This document shows positions 23,557 to 32,183 of a DNA stretch of 43,355 nucleotides, piece after piece. Numbering within the stretch: the stretch's first letter is position 1; the number at the start of each line of letters is the position of its first letter. Source of the DNA: DAMCZI01 sp032095175. GTDB lineage: Bacteria > Bacillota > Clostridia > Clostridiales > Caloramatoraceae. The translations under genes and the position numbers were made by a program. The stretch covers positions 1 to 43,355 of the forward strand of contig DAMCZI010000037.1 of NCBI GenBank assembly GCA_032095175.1, given 5' to 3'. Under the pieces are notes generated by a model that saw only the letters and a program-made list of their open reading frames with translations, was not told the DNA's origin and did no database searches.

Positions 23557-25137
23557 ATGAAAAAGTGGGTATTTCCAGTAATTTTCATTTCGATCTTTGT
23601 TTTCACATTTGGTTGGCATTATAATTTAAACTATAAAATCAGAATAGCTCCACCTTCTGAGGAATGGTCAAAGGATGTAACGGTATCCTCAGGAAAAATT
23701 AAATCTTATCCCAAAATAATTCACATCAATGGTGGTAGCATTATTGCTCACGAAGACAATGATTCAATAAAGCTTGTAAAAATAAATCAACTTGGACAAA
23801 AGATATCAGAAAAAGTTTTACCGGGGGAAGATACTCTATTGAGGTATTTAAACCTTCTAACTGATGGAAATAACATATATGTCAATTGGAGGATTAAAAA
23901 GAAGGGAATAGCTTCAATTGTCAATGTTACACTTGACAAGGATTTTAATGTAATAAAAAAATGGACAATAAATAATCCTGTTGAAAGCATACAGATAGGA
24001 GAAAATATTCATGTTTTATCCTATGAAGATAGAATTGAAATAAATAATATAAAGACCGGAAAAACATCTGTACAAAAGGTTAATTCACCAACTATGCTTG
24101 CAGGAACAGTTAGAGATGGCCAAAATATAATATCCTATTGGGAAAATGAGGACAAGTTTAATTACTTTATAGAAAAGGATGGACAAGTATCAGATATAAA
24201 GTTAGCAGCCCCTTTTACTATTATTCAGCAGAGGGATACATTAAATAATGCAGCTTTAGGAACAGACGGGAAATATGGATACATCATTCTTGAAATGCAA
24301 TCCAGGGATGATGGATTTGGAACGGGCAGACTGGTAACTTTTTCTCTTGAAAAGGAAGATTATAAAATATCAGAATTTAGGGTAGGCACTTATAGCAAAT
24401 ATGCTTATAATCCTGTTTCAATACCATCTGATGATGGAGCTAGGTTTATGATAGCTTGCCAGAGGAAAATAGGAATAAGAAATACATATAATAATATTGC
24501 AGAAATTACACTAAAAGATAAAAATGTATCTAATATAAGCTTTGTTTCAAAAACCACAGGAGTTTCAATGTATCCAGGCGGAAATAAGGATATGGCAGTA
24601 TTTTGTTCATATGAAGGAAATGATAATATGAATGTATTAATTGCCTCAAAGGATGGTGCATTTAAGAAAATCTATAATGCTCCAAGACCTAATGAAAAAA
24701 AGCTTGCAGTAACAGATACTTTTGATGGCTCATTTAAAGGTGTTTCTCAGGTATTCCTTTTAGGACTTAGATGGTTTATGATAATAGGAGTTATTTTGGG
24801 AATACTTGTGGTTGTTGGAAACAGGATAAAGTCAGATAAAAGTAGACTTTGTGCTTTTTCTTTAGGATATGGACTTTCTGCTTTAACAATCGTATATGTA
24901 ATATATGATGTGTTTTTTAAATTATATGAGGGCGTTTTACCTGGAATATTGGGGAACAAAGCTTTTAGCATTTTTATAATGATAATAATTAGCCTATTCC
25001 CAGGTATATTTGCTTATATAAAATATAAAGACAGATTGGATAATGGAGGAGACAATCTTCCGATATTTGATTTTGCAGGACCGATTTTAATTAATAGTAT
25101 ATTAATATTACAAGTGTTCTTTCCATTCTTACCTTAA
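23557..25137 (+). CDS. Membrane-anchored protein of unknown function, paralog A
   Basis: 526 residues. One N-terminal membrane anchor (residues 4-20, WVFPVIFISIFVFTFGW), then about 360 residues predicted outside the cell, rich in beta-strand repeats with D-G-x-N turns (LTDGNNIYVNWRIKK, GTDGKYGYIILEM) as in beta-propellers, then three or four membrane helices from about residue 400 (LGLRWFMIIGVILGILVVVG, LSALTIVYVIYDVF, IFIMIIISLFPGIFAYI, ILINSILILQVFFPFLP). I do not recognise the family. ATG 23557 has gtggaggg upstream. It is followed by a close relative of equal length, so the pair arose by duplication and may form one complex. Confidence 0.8.
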   Translation: MKKWVFPVIFISIFVFTFGWHYNLNYKIRIAPPSEEWSKDVTVSSGKIKSYPKIIHINGGSIIAHEDNDSIKLVKINQLGQKISEKVLPGEDTLLRYLNLLTDGNNIYVNWRIKKKGIASIVNVTLDKDFNVIKKWTINNPVESIQIGENIHVLSYEDRIEINNIKTGKTSVQKVNSPTMLAGTVRDGQNIISYWENEDKFNYFIEKDGQVSDIKLAAPFTIIQQRDTLNNAALGTDGKYGYIILEMQSRDDGFGTGRLVTFSLEKEDYKISEFRVGTYSKYAYNPVSIPSDDGARFMIACQRKIGIRNTYNNIAEITLKDKNVSNISFVSKTTGVSMYPGGNKDMAVFCSYEGNDNMNVLIASKDGAFKKIYNAPRPNEKKLAVTDTFDGSFKGVSQVFLLGLRWFMIIGVILGILVVVGNRIKSDKSRLCAFSLGYGLSALTIVYVIYDVFFKLYEGVLPGILGNKAFSIFIMIIISLFPGIFAYIKYKDRLDNGGDNLPIFDFAGPILINSILILQVFFPFLP

Positions 25138-25168
25138 AGATTATATATATTAAATTTATATGTGTATA

Positions 25169-25204
25169 AAAGGGGCTGTTGCACAATTGTGTTATAGTCC
25201 CTTT
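25169..25204. terminator. Hairpin between the two paralogs
   Basis: AAAGGGGCT (25169-25177) pairs with AGTCCCTTT (25196-25204); the loop contains a short ACAATTGT palindrome. Weak terminator or processing site; no long T run. It shows that the region 25160-25276 is non-coding. Confidence 0.4.
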
Positions 25205-25276
25205 GAAGAATTAAAGAAAAAAATGGAACTGCATATTTTATCGTGGTATAATTTACTCCATGGGGGGAGAGGGAAA

Positions 25277-26854
25277 ATGAAAAAAGTAAATAAACTACTA
25301 TTAACACTTGTTTGCATTGTATTTATATCAATATTGGGATATGAATATAGCCTTAGCTATAATTTTAGAACCCAGCCACCGTCTCAGGAATGGGCTAAAG
25401 GAACACAGATTTCAAAGGGAAGTGTAAAAAATTATCCCAAGCTGGTTAAACTGGGGGGAAATTATATAGTTGTCCACGATGATGGGGATAAAATAAAGGC
25501 TTTAATTGTTGATAATTTAGGTAAAGTTTTAAAGGAAAAAACCTATCCTGCTGGTGATAATCTTATATTAAATTTAAACATGCTTAATGATGGCGAAAAT
25601 GTATATATTAACTGGATTACTATAAACAAGGGTACGAAGTATTTAAACAATATAAAATTAAACAAGGATATTGAACTTCAGGATAAATGGACTATTGAAG
25701 GGGTAAATGAAAGCGTTCAATTGGATGATGTTACCATGGCAGTCCTGCTTAAGGATAAGATTGAAGTGTATAACATAAAGGACGATACAAAGGTTTATAA
25801 GGATGTAGTATCTCCAACTCTTCTTGCTGGATCAAAAACAAATAGAGGATATATAATAACATACTGGGAAGATCAGCAGGCCTTTAAGTATTTTTTTGTA
25901 AAGGATGGAATAGCTTCATCTGCCGTGACAGCTGTTGATGTAACAGTATCAAGAAATGTAACCTTTACAAAGGCAACTGTTGAATGTGATGATAAAACAG
26001 GATATATGATAATAGAATCTAAAACCTCTGATGAATATGGAATTCCTAAATTTATAACTTTTGATTTGGATAAAGGTAATGGTAAAAGCAATAGACTTAA
26101 GATTGATTATTATGGAGATTTTGCATACAATCCTGTTGGAGTATCATCTGGTGATGAAGGGGCAAGATTTTTAATTTCATATGAAAGATATTATGGATTA
26201 AGGGATATTCAGAATGACATAATAGACATAACCTACAAAGATGGAGAAATGGTGAAAAGATCCTATTTAACAAACGCAGGAAATCCGATGATGTATCCGG
26301 GTATATATGGAAATACAGCGCTTTACTGTGAATATATAGGTGATAAAAATTTAAATGTATACATGACATCTACTGAGGAAGCATTTAAGGCAAAGCATAA
26401 TGATATAAGAGGTTATGAAAAGAAAAAGGCAGCTGCAGATACAATTTTAGGAACGGCCAATACATTTGTTGGAGTCTTAACTGTTGGAATAAGATGGATT
26501 GTTGTAGCAGCAGTTTTAATATCTCTATTGGGATTATTCTCATATAAGTTAAAGGATAAATCTACGAAGGTGTCTTTTTCTATTATATATTTCATTGTAA
26601 CGATACTTAAGCTTCTAGTTATATATGATATGTTCTACAAGGCACCTATGTATAATCTACCTTGGTTTTATTCCACTACAACAATGGGATTGTTATTCTG
26701 TATTGGAATAAGCATATTATGCTTTCTCTATGGGTACACAAGATATATAGTAAAGAGAGGATCTGGAAGTTATCCACATGTTATGAGCCTTGTAATTGCA
26801 TTAACAATGGATTCAATAATAACTCAACTTCTTTTTATACCATTTATGCCATAA
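25277..26854 (+). CDS. Membrane-anchored protein of unknown function, paralog B
   Basis: 525 residues, aligned end to end with paralog A: anchor LLLTLVCIVFISILGYEYSL, then shared landmarks PPSQEWAKG (A: PPSEEWSKD), SPTLLAGS (A: SPTMLAGT), AYNPVG/AYNPVS, MYPGIYGN/MYPGGNKD, YEKKKAAADT/NEKKLAVTDT, and C-terminal membrane helices ending QLLFIPFMP versus QVFFPFLP. The start at 25277 is set by a ggggggagaggg site; an open frame from 25160 reads through a hairpin and is not believed. Family and role unknown; the outer part could bind a ligand or partner and signal to the membrane helices. Confidence 0.8.
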   Translation: MKKVNKLLLTLVCIVFISILGYEYSLSYNFRTQPPSQEWAKGTQISKGSVKNYPKLVKLGGNYIVVHDDGDKIKALIVDNLGKVLKEKTYPAGDNLILNLNMLNDGENVYINWITINKGTKYLNNIKLNKDIELQDKWTIEGVNESVQLDDVTMAVLLKDKIEVYNIKDDTKVYKDVVSPTLLAGSKTNRGYIITYWEDQQAFKYFFVKDGIASSAVTAVDVTVSRNVTFTKATVECDDKTGYMIIESKTSDEYGIPKFITFDLDKGNGKSNRLKIDYYGDFAYNPVGVSSGDEGARFLISYERYYGLRDIQNDIIDITYKDGEMVKRSYLTNAGNPMMYPGIYGNTALYCEYIGDKNLNVYMTSTEEAFKAKHNDIRGYEKKKAAADTILGTANTFVGVLTVGIRWIVVAAVLISLLGLFSYKLKDKSTKVSFSIIYFIVTILKLLVIYDMFYKAPMYNLPWFYSTTTMGLLFCIGISILCFLYGYTRYIVKRGSGSYPHVMSLVIALTMDSIITQLLFIPFMP

Positions 26855-27011
26855 GGCATATTAAAGAAAATAACAAGTCAATATTTTGGCCTATTTTACG
26901 TCATACTTCGTCAATGAAAGCTCAAGTTAGCCCAACTAGCTTGAGCTTTCATTTCCTCGTCTGACGTAAAATATCCTCAAAATCTTGACTTGTTATTTCC
27001 TTTAATACGCC
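26855..27011. repeat. 157-bp near-perfect palindrome (long hairpin element)
   Basis: The left arm from 26855 (GGCATATTAAAG, AATAACAAGTCAA, TATTTTACGTCA, ATGAAAGCTCAAG) matches the reverse complement of the right arm ending at 27011 (GGCGTATTAAAG, AATAACAAGTCAA, TATTTTACGTCA, ATGAAAGCTCAAG) over about 75 bases with few mismatches; the centre is TTAGCCCAACTAGC. It begins right after the paralog B stop and ends 17 bases before the valS promoter. No T run, so not a simple terminator. MITE-like or a structural element. Confidence 0.8.
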
Positions 27012-27028
27012 TAATGAAAAATATGCAG

Positions 27029-27056
27029 TTGACAAATTTGTGTATAATATTATAAT
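27029..27056 (+). promoter_or_regulatory. Promoter of the valS T-box transcript
   Basis: TTGACA (27029-27034), 16-base spacer, TATAAT (27051-27056): both hexamers are consensus. Transcription would begin near 27063, giving a leader of about 340 bases before the small membrane-protein gene. Confidence 0.8.
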
Positions 27057-27062
27057 ATTAAA

Positions 27063-27310
27063 ATTAACAACTTGATATTTATGCTATGAGAAAGAGGAGT
27101 AAACAGTTAGACCATATAGAGAGAAAAGTCCACAGGCTGTAAGGCTTTTCAGGTAAAGGATTGTTGAAGGTAGCTTTTGAGCTTTCCGTCTGAAATATAT
27201 AAGTAGGATGGAACGGTAAATCCGTTATATAATGAGTGTCAGCAGTGTTTTGCTGCTGAAATAAAGGTGGTACCGCGGTCCTCCGTCCTTTGGGATGGAG
27301 GGCTTTTTAT
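27063..27310 (+). promoter_or_regulatory. T-box riboswitch (valS leader)
   Basis: The T-box core AAAGGTGGTACCGCGG is at 27263-27278 and is followed by a terminator CCTCCGTCC...GGGATGGAGG (27280-27301) with TTTTTATT. Upstream sequence from 27090 (AGAGAGAAAAGTCCACAGGC and on) fits stem I. Uncharged tRNA binds the leader and favours the antiterminator, turning on the operon. The downstream gene implies tRNA-Val; a GTA at about 27203 could be the specifier, but I did not fold the RNA. Confidence 0.9.
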
Positions 27311-27407
27311 TGTTTTTAAAACAGATTTCTCTACTTAAGATGAATATGGCAACTACTCTATTCTGCAATTTTCATCTTTAATAAGGAGTTTCTTTGGGGG
27401 TGATTCT

Positions 27408-27581
27408 TTGGATACCTTGAGTATAATTCTTGTTGTTGTTGGCTCTATCATTGTGTATGGTGTTAAGTATATTACAAAGCTTTTAAAACTGGAATTAAGC
27501 GAAATGCAGATCTTAGTAGTTAAAATAATTGGATTTGTAATCGCTATAGCAGGCTTTTTTAGGATATTAGGAATAGTATAG
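27408..27581 (+). CDS. Small two-helix membrane protein in the valS operon
   Basis: 57 residues from TTG 27408, with a gggggtgat site 4-12 bases upstream. Two membrane segments: LSIILVVVGSIIVYGVKYI (4-22) and ILVVKIIGFVIAIAGFFRIL (35-54), joined by a short charged loop KLLKLELSEMQ. It stops 11 bases before valS, whose ribosome site ggaggg follows directly, so it sits under T-box control with valS. Function unknown. Confidence 0.65.
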   Translation: MDTLSIILVVVGSIIVYGVKYITKLLKLELSEMQILVVKIIGFVIAIAGFFRILGIV

Positions 27582-27592
27582 GAGGGACACAT

Positions 27593-30244
27593 ATGGAAGA
27601 AAGTAAAAATATTGCAAAAACCTATAACCCTAAGGAATTTGAGGATAGGCTGTATAGTGAATGGATTGAGAAGGGGTATTTCACTCCAAAGGTAGACCCT
27701 AAGAAGAAGCCATATACTATAATGATGCCTCCACCAAACATAACAGGACAGCTGCATCTTGGACATTCACTGGACATTACTCTTCAGGATTCACTTATAA
27801 GATGGAGGAGAATGCAGGGATATTCAACTTTATGGCTTCCAGGTGAGGATCATGCAAGTATAGCAACCGAAGTTAAGGTTGAAAATCAGCTTGCAAAACA
27901 GGGACTTTATAAAAAAGAAATGGGAAGAGAAAAATTCCTAGAGAAGGTTTGGGATTGGACCTATGAATATAGGAACCGAATAAAGAATCAGTTTATGAAG
28001 CTTGGAACCTCATGCGATTGGACAAGAGAAAGATTTACAATGGATGAGGGATTAAACAGAGCAGTTAGAGAAGTATTCGTTAGACTATATGAAAAGGGAT
28101 TAATATATCAGGGAAACAGGATAATTAACTGGTGCCCAAGATGTATGACTGCTATTTCTGATGCAGAAATAGAGTATAGTGAAAAGGAAGGAAACTTCTG
28201 GCACATAAAGTATCCTCTTAAGGATGGAAGCGGATTTGTTATAATAGCAACAACAAGACCAGAAACACTCTTAGGTGATGTGGCTGTTGCTGTAAATCCA
28301 GAGGATGAAAGATATACTGACTATGTAGGAAAGACATTGGTTCTTCCACTTGTTGAAAGAGAAATACCTATTGTTGCAGATTCATATGTTGATAAGGAGT
28401 TTGGAACAGGTGCTGTTAAGATAACTCCTGCCCATGATCCAAATGACTTTGAGGTAGGACAAAGACATAAGCTTCCTCAGATAGTTGTAATGAACGATAA
28501 TGGAACAATGAATGAGCTTTCTGGAAAATATCAGGGAATGGATAGATATGAAGCTAGAAAGGCAATAGTTGAAGACCTTGAAAAGCTTGGACTGTTAATA
28601 AAGATTGAGCCACATACTCATAATGTTGGATGCCATGATAGATGTAACACAGTTGTTGAACCTCTACTTTCAAAGCAGTGGTTTGTTAAAATGAAGCCAC
28701 TTGCAGAACCTGCAGTTAAGGCAGTTAAGGAAGATAAGGTTGAATTTATACCTGAAAGGTTTGCAAAGATATACTTCAATTGGATGGAAAATATACAGGA
28801 CTGGTGTATATCAAGACAACTTTGGTGGGGACACAGAATTCCAGTATGGTACTGCAAGGACTGTGGTGAATTAACGGTAGCGGTTGAACCAGAGTGCTGT
28901 TCAAAATGTGGTTCTAAAAACATACATCAAGATGATGATGTACTAGATACCTGGTTCAGTTCTGCATTATGGCCTTTCTCAACACTTGGATGGCCTGATA
29001 ATACAGAGGATTTGAAATACTTCTATCCTACAGATGTACTTGTTACTGGATATGATATCATATTCTTCTGGGTTGCAAGGATGGTATTCTCAGGAATTGA
29101 GCAGATGGGAGAGGTACCATTCAAGCATGTATTGATACATGGTATTGTTAGGGATTCACTGGGAAGAAAGATGTCAAAATCCCTTGACAATGGAATAGAC
29201 CCACTTGAGGTAATTGAGCAGTATGGAGCAGATGCATTAAGATTTAGCTTATTAACTGGAGTTTCACCAGGAAACGATATGAGATTCTATATGGAAAAGG
29301 TTGAGTCTTCAAGAAACTTTGCAAACAAGATTTGGAATGCATCAAGGTTTGTACTTATGAACTATGATGAGGAACTTGTTAACAAGTATAAGAAGGATGT
29401 TGATAAGTATAGAAACACTGCAGATAAGTGGATTTTAAGCAGAGTAAATCAGGTTACAAAGGAAATTACAGAAAACCTTGATAAGTTTGAACAGGGAATG
29501 GCTGCTCAGAAGATATATGATTTTGCATGGACTGAGCTATGCGACTGGTATATAGAGCTTGTAAAACCAAGACTTTATGGTGGAGAGGAAAGCGACAAAG
29601 CAGCAGCACAGCTTACTCTAATTGAGGTATTGATAGACAGCTTAAAGCTTCTTCATCCATTTATGCCATTTATAACAGAGGAGATATATAAGCACTTAAC
29701 AGATGAAACTCCTTCAATTACAATAGCTAAGTGGCCTGAATACAAGGAAGAAAGAGCTTATAAAGATGAAGTATCAATGATGGAAAATATAATCGATGCA
29801 ATAAAGTCTGTAAGAAATATTCGTTCAGAAATGAACGTTCCGAATTCTAGACATGCAAAGATTATGATAATACCATCAACAACTGAAGCTAAGCTTGCCT
29901 TTGAAGAAGGAAAAATTTACTTTGAGAAGCTGGCTTCAGCATCAGATGTTGTATTCCCATCAAGAGAGGATATACCAAAGGATTCAGTTTCTGCTGTTAT
30001 ACCAGGAGGAGAAATATTCCTTCCTTTAGAGGATTTGATAGACAGAGAAAAGGAAATAGAGAGACTTAGAAAAGAAAAGGAAAGACTTGAAAGCGAAGTA
30101 GAAAGAGTTAATAAAAAGCTTTCCAATCCTGGATTTGTAAATAAGGCTCCTGAAAAGGTTATAAACGAAGAAAAGGAAAAACAGGCAAAATATCAGGATA
30201 TGCTGGATAAGGTTATTGAAAGACTTGAAAGCTTTATAAAATAA
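27593..30244 (+). CDS. valS: Valyl-tRNA synthetase
   Basis: 883 residues, the usual length. The HIGH motif is PPNITGQLHLGH (47-58), the editing (CP1) domain shows TTRPETLLGDVAVAVNPED and GTGAVKITPAHDPNDFEVG, a zinc-type CKDCGELTVAVEPECCSKCG follows, and KMSKS is at about 526-530 (GRKMSKSLDNGIDP). The C-terminal coiled coil (EIERLRKEKERLESEVERVN) is the tRNA-binding arm of ValRS. It charges tRNA-Val in the cytoplasm. It is governed by the T-box leader upstream and shares the transcript with the small membrane-protein gene. Confidence 0.98.
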   Translation: MEESKNIAKTYNPKEFEDRLYSEWIEKGYFTPKVDPKKKPYTIMMPPPNITGQLHLGHSLDITLQDSLIRWRRMQGYSTLWLPGEDHASIATEVKVENQLAKQGLYKKEMGREKFLEKVWDWTYEYRNRIKNQFMKLGTSCDWTRERFTMDEGLNRAVREVFVRLYEKGLIYQGNRIINWCPRCMTAISDAEIEYSEKEGNFWHIKYPLKDGSGFVIIATTRPETLLGDVAVAVNPEDERYTDYVGKTLVLPLVEREIPIVADSYVDKEFGTGAVKITPAHDPNDFEVGQRHKLPQIVVMNDNGTMNELSGKYQGMDRYEARKAIVEDLEKLGLLIKIEPHTHNVGCHDRCNTVVEPLLSKQWFVKMKPLAEPAVKAVKEDKVEFIPERFAKIYFNWMENIQDWCISRQLWWGHRIPVWYCKDCGELTVAVEPECCSKCGSKNIHQDDDVLDTWFSSALWPFSTLGWPDNTEDLKYFYPTDVLVTGYDIIFFWVARMVFSGIEQMGEVPFKHVLIHGIVRDSLGRKMSKSLDNGIDPLEVIEQYGADALRFSLLTGVSPGNDMRFYMEKVESSRNFANKIWNASRFVLMNYDEELVNKYKKDVDKYRNTADKWILSRVNQVTKEITENLDKFEQGMAAQKIYDFAWTELCDWYIELVKPRLYGGEESDKAAAQLTLIEVLIDSLKLLHPFMPFITEEIYKHLTDETPSITIAKWPEYKEERAYKDEVSMMENIIDAIKSVRNIRSEMNVPNSRHAKIMIIPSTTEAKLAFEEGKIYFEKLASASDVVFPSREDIPKDSVSAVIPGGEIFLPLEDLIDREKEIERLRKEKERLESEVERVNKKLSNPGFVNKAPEKVINEEKEKQAKYQDMLDKVIERLESFIK

Positions 30245-30263
30245 TTTGTGACAAATTAATTAG

Positions 30264-30304
30264 GGGCCGGTGGTGGTATATATCAATAATTCCAACCTCC
30301 GGTC
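30264..30304. other. Hairpin after valS
   Basis: GGGGCCGGTGG and CCTCCGGTC can pair imperfectly across TGGTATATATCAATAATTCC. It could end the valS transcript, though the T run is only TCTTAT. Confidence 0.4.
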
Positions 30305-30305
30305 T

Positions 30306-30421
30306 TATATGTTTCGCATAAATGATTCTACATTGTTCGACCCTAGCATTTATGCGAAATCATATTCCTTGATTCATTAATCGCACGACACCCAATGAAG
30401 TATCTTTAGTGCGATTAATAT
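30306..30421 (-). repeat. Double-hairpin repeat DH, copy 1
   Basis: Two adjoining stem-loops: TTTCGCATAAATG (30312-30324) / CATTTATGCGAAA (30347-30359) and ATTAATCGCAC (30376-30386) / GTGCGATTAAT (30409-30419). The whole unit is present again, in reverse orientation, at 36888-37007. It fills the space between valS and folC, ending about 10 bases before the folC ribosome site. Confidence 0.8.
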
Positions 30422-30443
30422 AATTACAGGTGGAGGTGATTTT

Positions 30444-31736
30444 ATGGATTATAAAGAAGCCATTGAATACATAGAGAATACAGGAAAGTTTGGAATCAAC
30501 CTTGGATTAAAAAGAATAGAGAGGCTTTGTGAGCTTTTAGGAAATCCAGAGAAGGATTTAAAGATTATTCATGTTGCAGGCACAAATGGCAAAGGCTCCA
30601 CAACTACTTTTATTTCCTCTATTTTAATGTGTCAGGGTTATAATGTTGGAATATATACTTCTCCATACATAGAAAGGTTTACAGAGAGAATAAAGGTTAA
30701 TGATGATGAAATAAGTGAAAATGATATAGCAAGGCTTGTAACAGAAATGAAGCCTTTTTTAGATAGGATTGAAGAGGAAGGCATGGAGCATCCTACAGAA
30801 TTTGAGATAATTACTGCCTGTGCATTTAAATATTTTAAGGATAAAAATGTAGATTATGTTGTACTTGAGGTAGGACTTGGAGGAAGGTTTGATGCAACAA
30901 ATGTGGTCAATCCATTACTTTCTGTTATTACAACAATAAGTTATGATCATATAAATATCCTTGGAGATACACTTTCTAAGATTGCATTTGAGAAGGCTGG
31001 AATAATAAAAGAAGGCAGACCTGTTGTAATATATCCACAAGAAAAGGATGCATGGGAAGTGCTTATTAAGGTTGCCGAAGAAAAGAATGCAGAGGTGTAC
31101 CCAGTACAGGATATTAAATATAATATTATGAGCAATACTGTAGATGGCATAGTATTTAATGTCCATGGAGCAGCTAATTATGAAGGGTTAAAGATAAACC
31201 TTCTAGGAGAACATCAGGTTATGAATGCTTTAACAGCCTTAAGAGCAATAGAGCTGCTAAGAAGAGAGAATATAAAAATCAGTGAGAAAGCAATAAGAGG
31301 CGGACTTGATGCTGCAAGATGGCCAGGAAGGTTTGAGATATTAAAGAGAATGCCATTTGTAGTTCTAGATGGGGGACATAACATTCAGGGTATAAAATCC
31401 CTTGTAAGAGCAGTTGAAGAGTATTTTAAGGGCAAAAAAGTAAAGGTAGTATGTGGAATGCTTAAAGATAAGAAATATGATGAAATGATAAGGGAACTTT
31501 CTAAGGTTGCTGATTCCTTTATTACTGTAGAACCTAATAGCCCAAGGGCATTAACATCGTTGGAATTAAAGAAGGCTATAGAAGAGCATTCAAAAGCTGC
31601 CACAGCAGCAGGCTCAATAAGAGAGTCAGTTGAAATTGCACTTAATTCCTCTGCAGAAGATGAGGTTATAGTATTCTGTGGGTCCCTGTATATGATAGGG
31701 GAAGCAAGAACAATATTGCTAAAGCATTTTATATAA
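30444..31736 (+). CDS. folC: Folylpolyglutamate synthase / dihydrofolate synthase
   Basis: 430 residues. The P-loop VAGTNGKGSTTTFISSIL (about 44-61), the folate loop SPYIERFTERIKVNDDEIS, the Mg2+/ATP segment EVGLGGRFDATNVV, the Mur-ligase domain GLDAARWPGRFEIL and DGGHNIQGIKSLVRAV are all in order. It adds glutamate to folates in the cytoplasm. ATG 30444 is preceded by tggaggtg. valS-folC adjacency is common in Firmicutes; here the DH repeat lies between them. Confidence 0.96.
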   Translation: MDYKEAIEYIENTGKFGINLGLKRIERLCELLGNPEKDLKIIHVAGTNGKGSTTTFISSILMCQGYNVGIYTSPYIERFTERIKVNDDEISENDIARLVTEMKPFLDRIEEEGMEHPTEFEIITACAFKYFKDKNVDYVVLEVGLGGRFDATNVVNPLLSVITTISYDHINILGDTLSKIAFEKAGIIKEGRPVVIYPQEKDAWEVLIKVAEEKNAEVYPVQDIKYNIMSNTVDGIVFNVHGAANYEGLKINLLGEHQVMNALTALRAIELLRRENIKISEKAIRGGLDAARWPGRFEILKRMPFVVLDGGHNIQGIKSLVRAVEEYFKGKKVKVVCGMLKDKKYDEMIRELSKVADSFITVEPNSPRALTSLELKKAIEEHSKAATAAGSIRESVEIALNSSAEDEVIVFCGSLYMIGEARTILLKHFI

Positions 31737-31740
31737 ATCA

Positions 31741-31830
31741 AAAATTCTATTACATTTTGTCTTTTTAAACATCCTAAGGTCGGACCAATACTGTAGGGCT
31801 GTTTAAAAAACAAAATGTAAAGAATTTTAC
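31741..31830 (-). repeat. Long hairpin repeat LH, copy 1
   Basis: AAATTCTATTACATTTTG (31743-31760) with the following TTTTTAAACA pairs with TGTTTAAAAA and CAAAATGTAAAGAATTT (31801-31828). It starts 5 bases after the folC stop. Reverse-oriented, it matches 33503-33612 along its length. Probably also acts at the end of the folC transcript. Confidence 0.75.
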
Positions 31831-31925
31831 GATTTATATATAGACAAGAAATGTAGTTAAAAAATGTATACTTTTGCTACTTATATAAATATAATATCTA
31901 TATAACAATTTATGGAGGAAACCTT

Positions 31926-32117
31926 TTGTGCAGTGAACCTATTTCGAATGTTAAAATGGCACAGAGGCTTTACTATCTTGCGATTAAATATGAAGCGAAG
32001 GTTTCAAAGGGCGTTGTTATCTTTGCCAGGAATATATGCGACAGGTATACGAAGGAAGCGAAGAAAATGAATGCTAAACTTAACAGTGAGGAGTTAATGA
32101 AAATAATACTAAAATAA
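31926..32117 (+). CDS. Small conserved-looking protein of unknown function
   Basis: 63 residues from TTG 31926 with an excellent ggagga site 7-12 bases upstream. It is basic and helical (VKMAQRLYYLAIKYEAKVSK, then DRYTKEAKKMNAKLNSEELM). I do not recognise it. A faint likeness to Spo0E-type small regulators (a helical hairpin with an L-Y-x-L start) was considered, but the S-Q-x-L-D signature of that family is absent. It converges with the DUF4364 gene, with a shared hairpin between. Confidence 0.55.
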   Translation: MCSEPISNVKMAQRLYYLAIKYEAKVSKGVVIFARNICDRYTKEAKKMNAKLNSEELMKIILK

Positions 32118-32121
32118 ATTA

Positions 32122-32183
32122 AGAGTGCCAGGCATCAGGGAGCGGAGAATTTTATTCTCAGTTCTCTAGTGCCTGCACTCTTC
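32122..32183. terminator. Bidirectional hairpin between convergent genes
   Basis: AAGAGTGCCAGGCA (32122-32135) pairs with TGCCTGCACTCTT (32171-32183) and inner GGAGAAT with ATTCTC, enclosing TTT. It ends at the DUF4364 stop codon. The long stem fits a shared terminator, without a long T run. Confidence 0.65.

Noticed and set aside
25160..25276. N-terminal extension of paralog B
   Set aside because: No ribosome site before 25160, the stretch contains a hairpin, and paralog A has no matching extension; the strong ggggggagaggg site fixes the start at 25277.
26662..26964. 100-codon plus-strand frame over the end of paralog B
   Set aside because: Overlaps the real gene in another frame and runs into the 157-bp palindrome; no protein-like pattern.
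27353..27766. 137-codon minus-strand frame opposite the start of valS
   Set aside because: Antisense shadow of the small membrane-protein gene and valS; no ribosome site and an implausible composition.
31926..32117. Spo0E-type phosphatase
   Set aside because: Size and helical look fit loosely, but the S-Q-x-L-D signature is missing, so no function is assigned.
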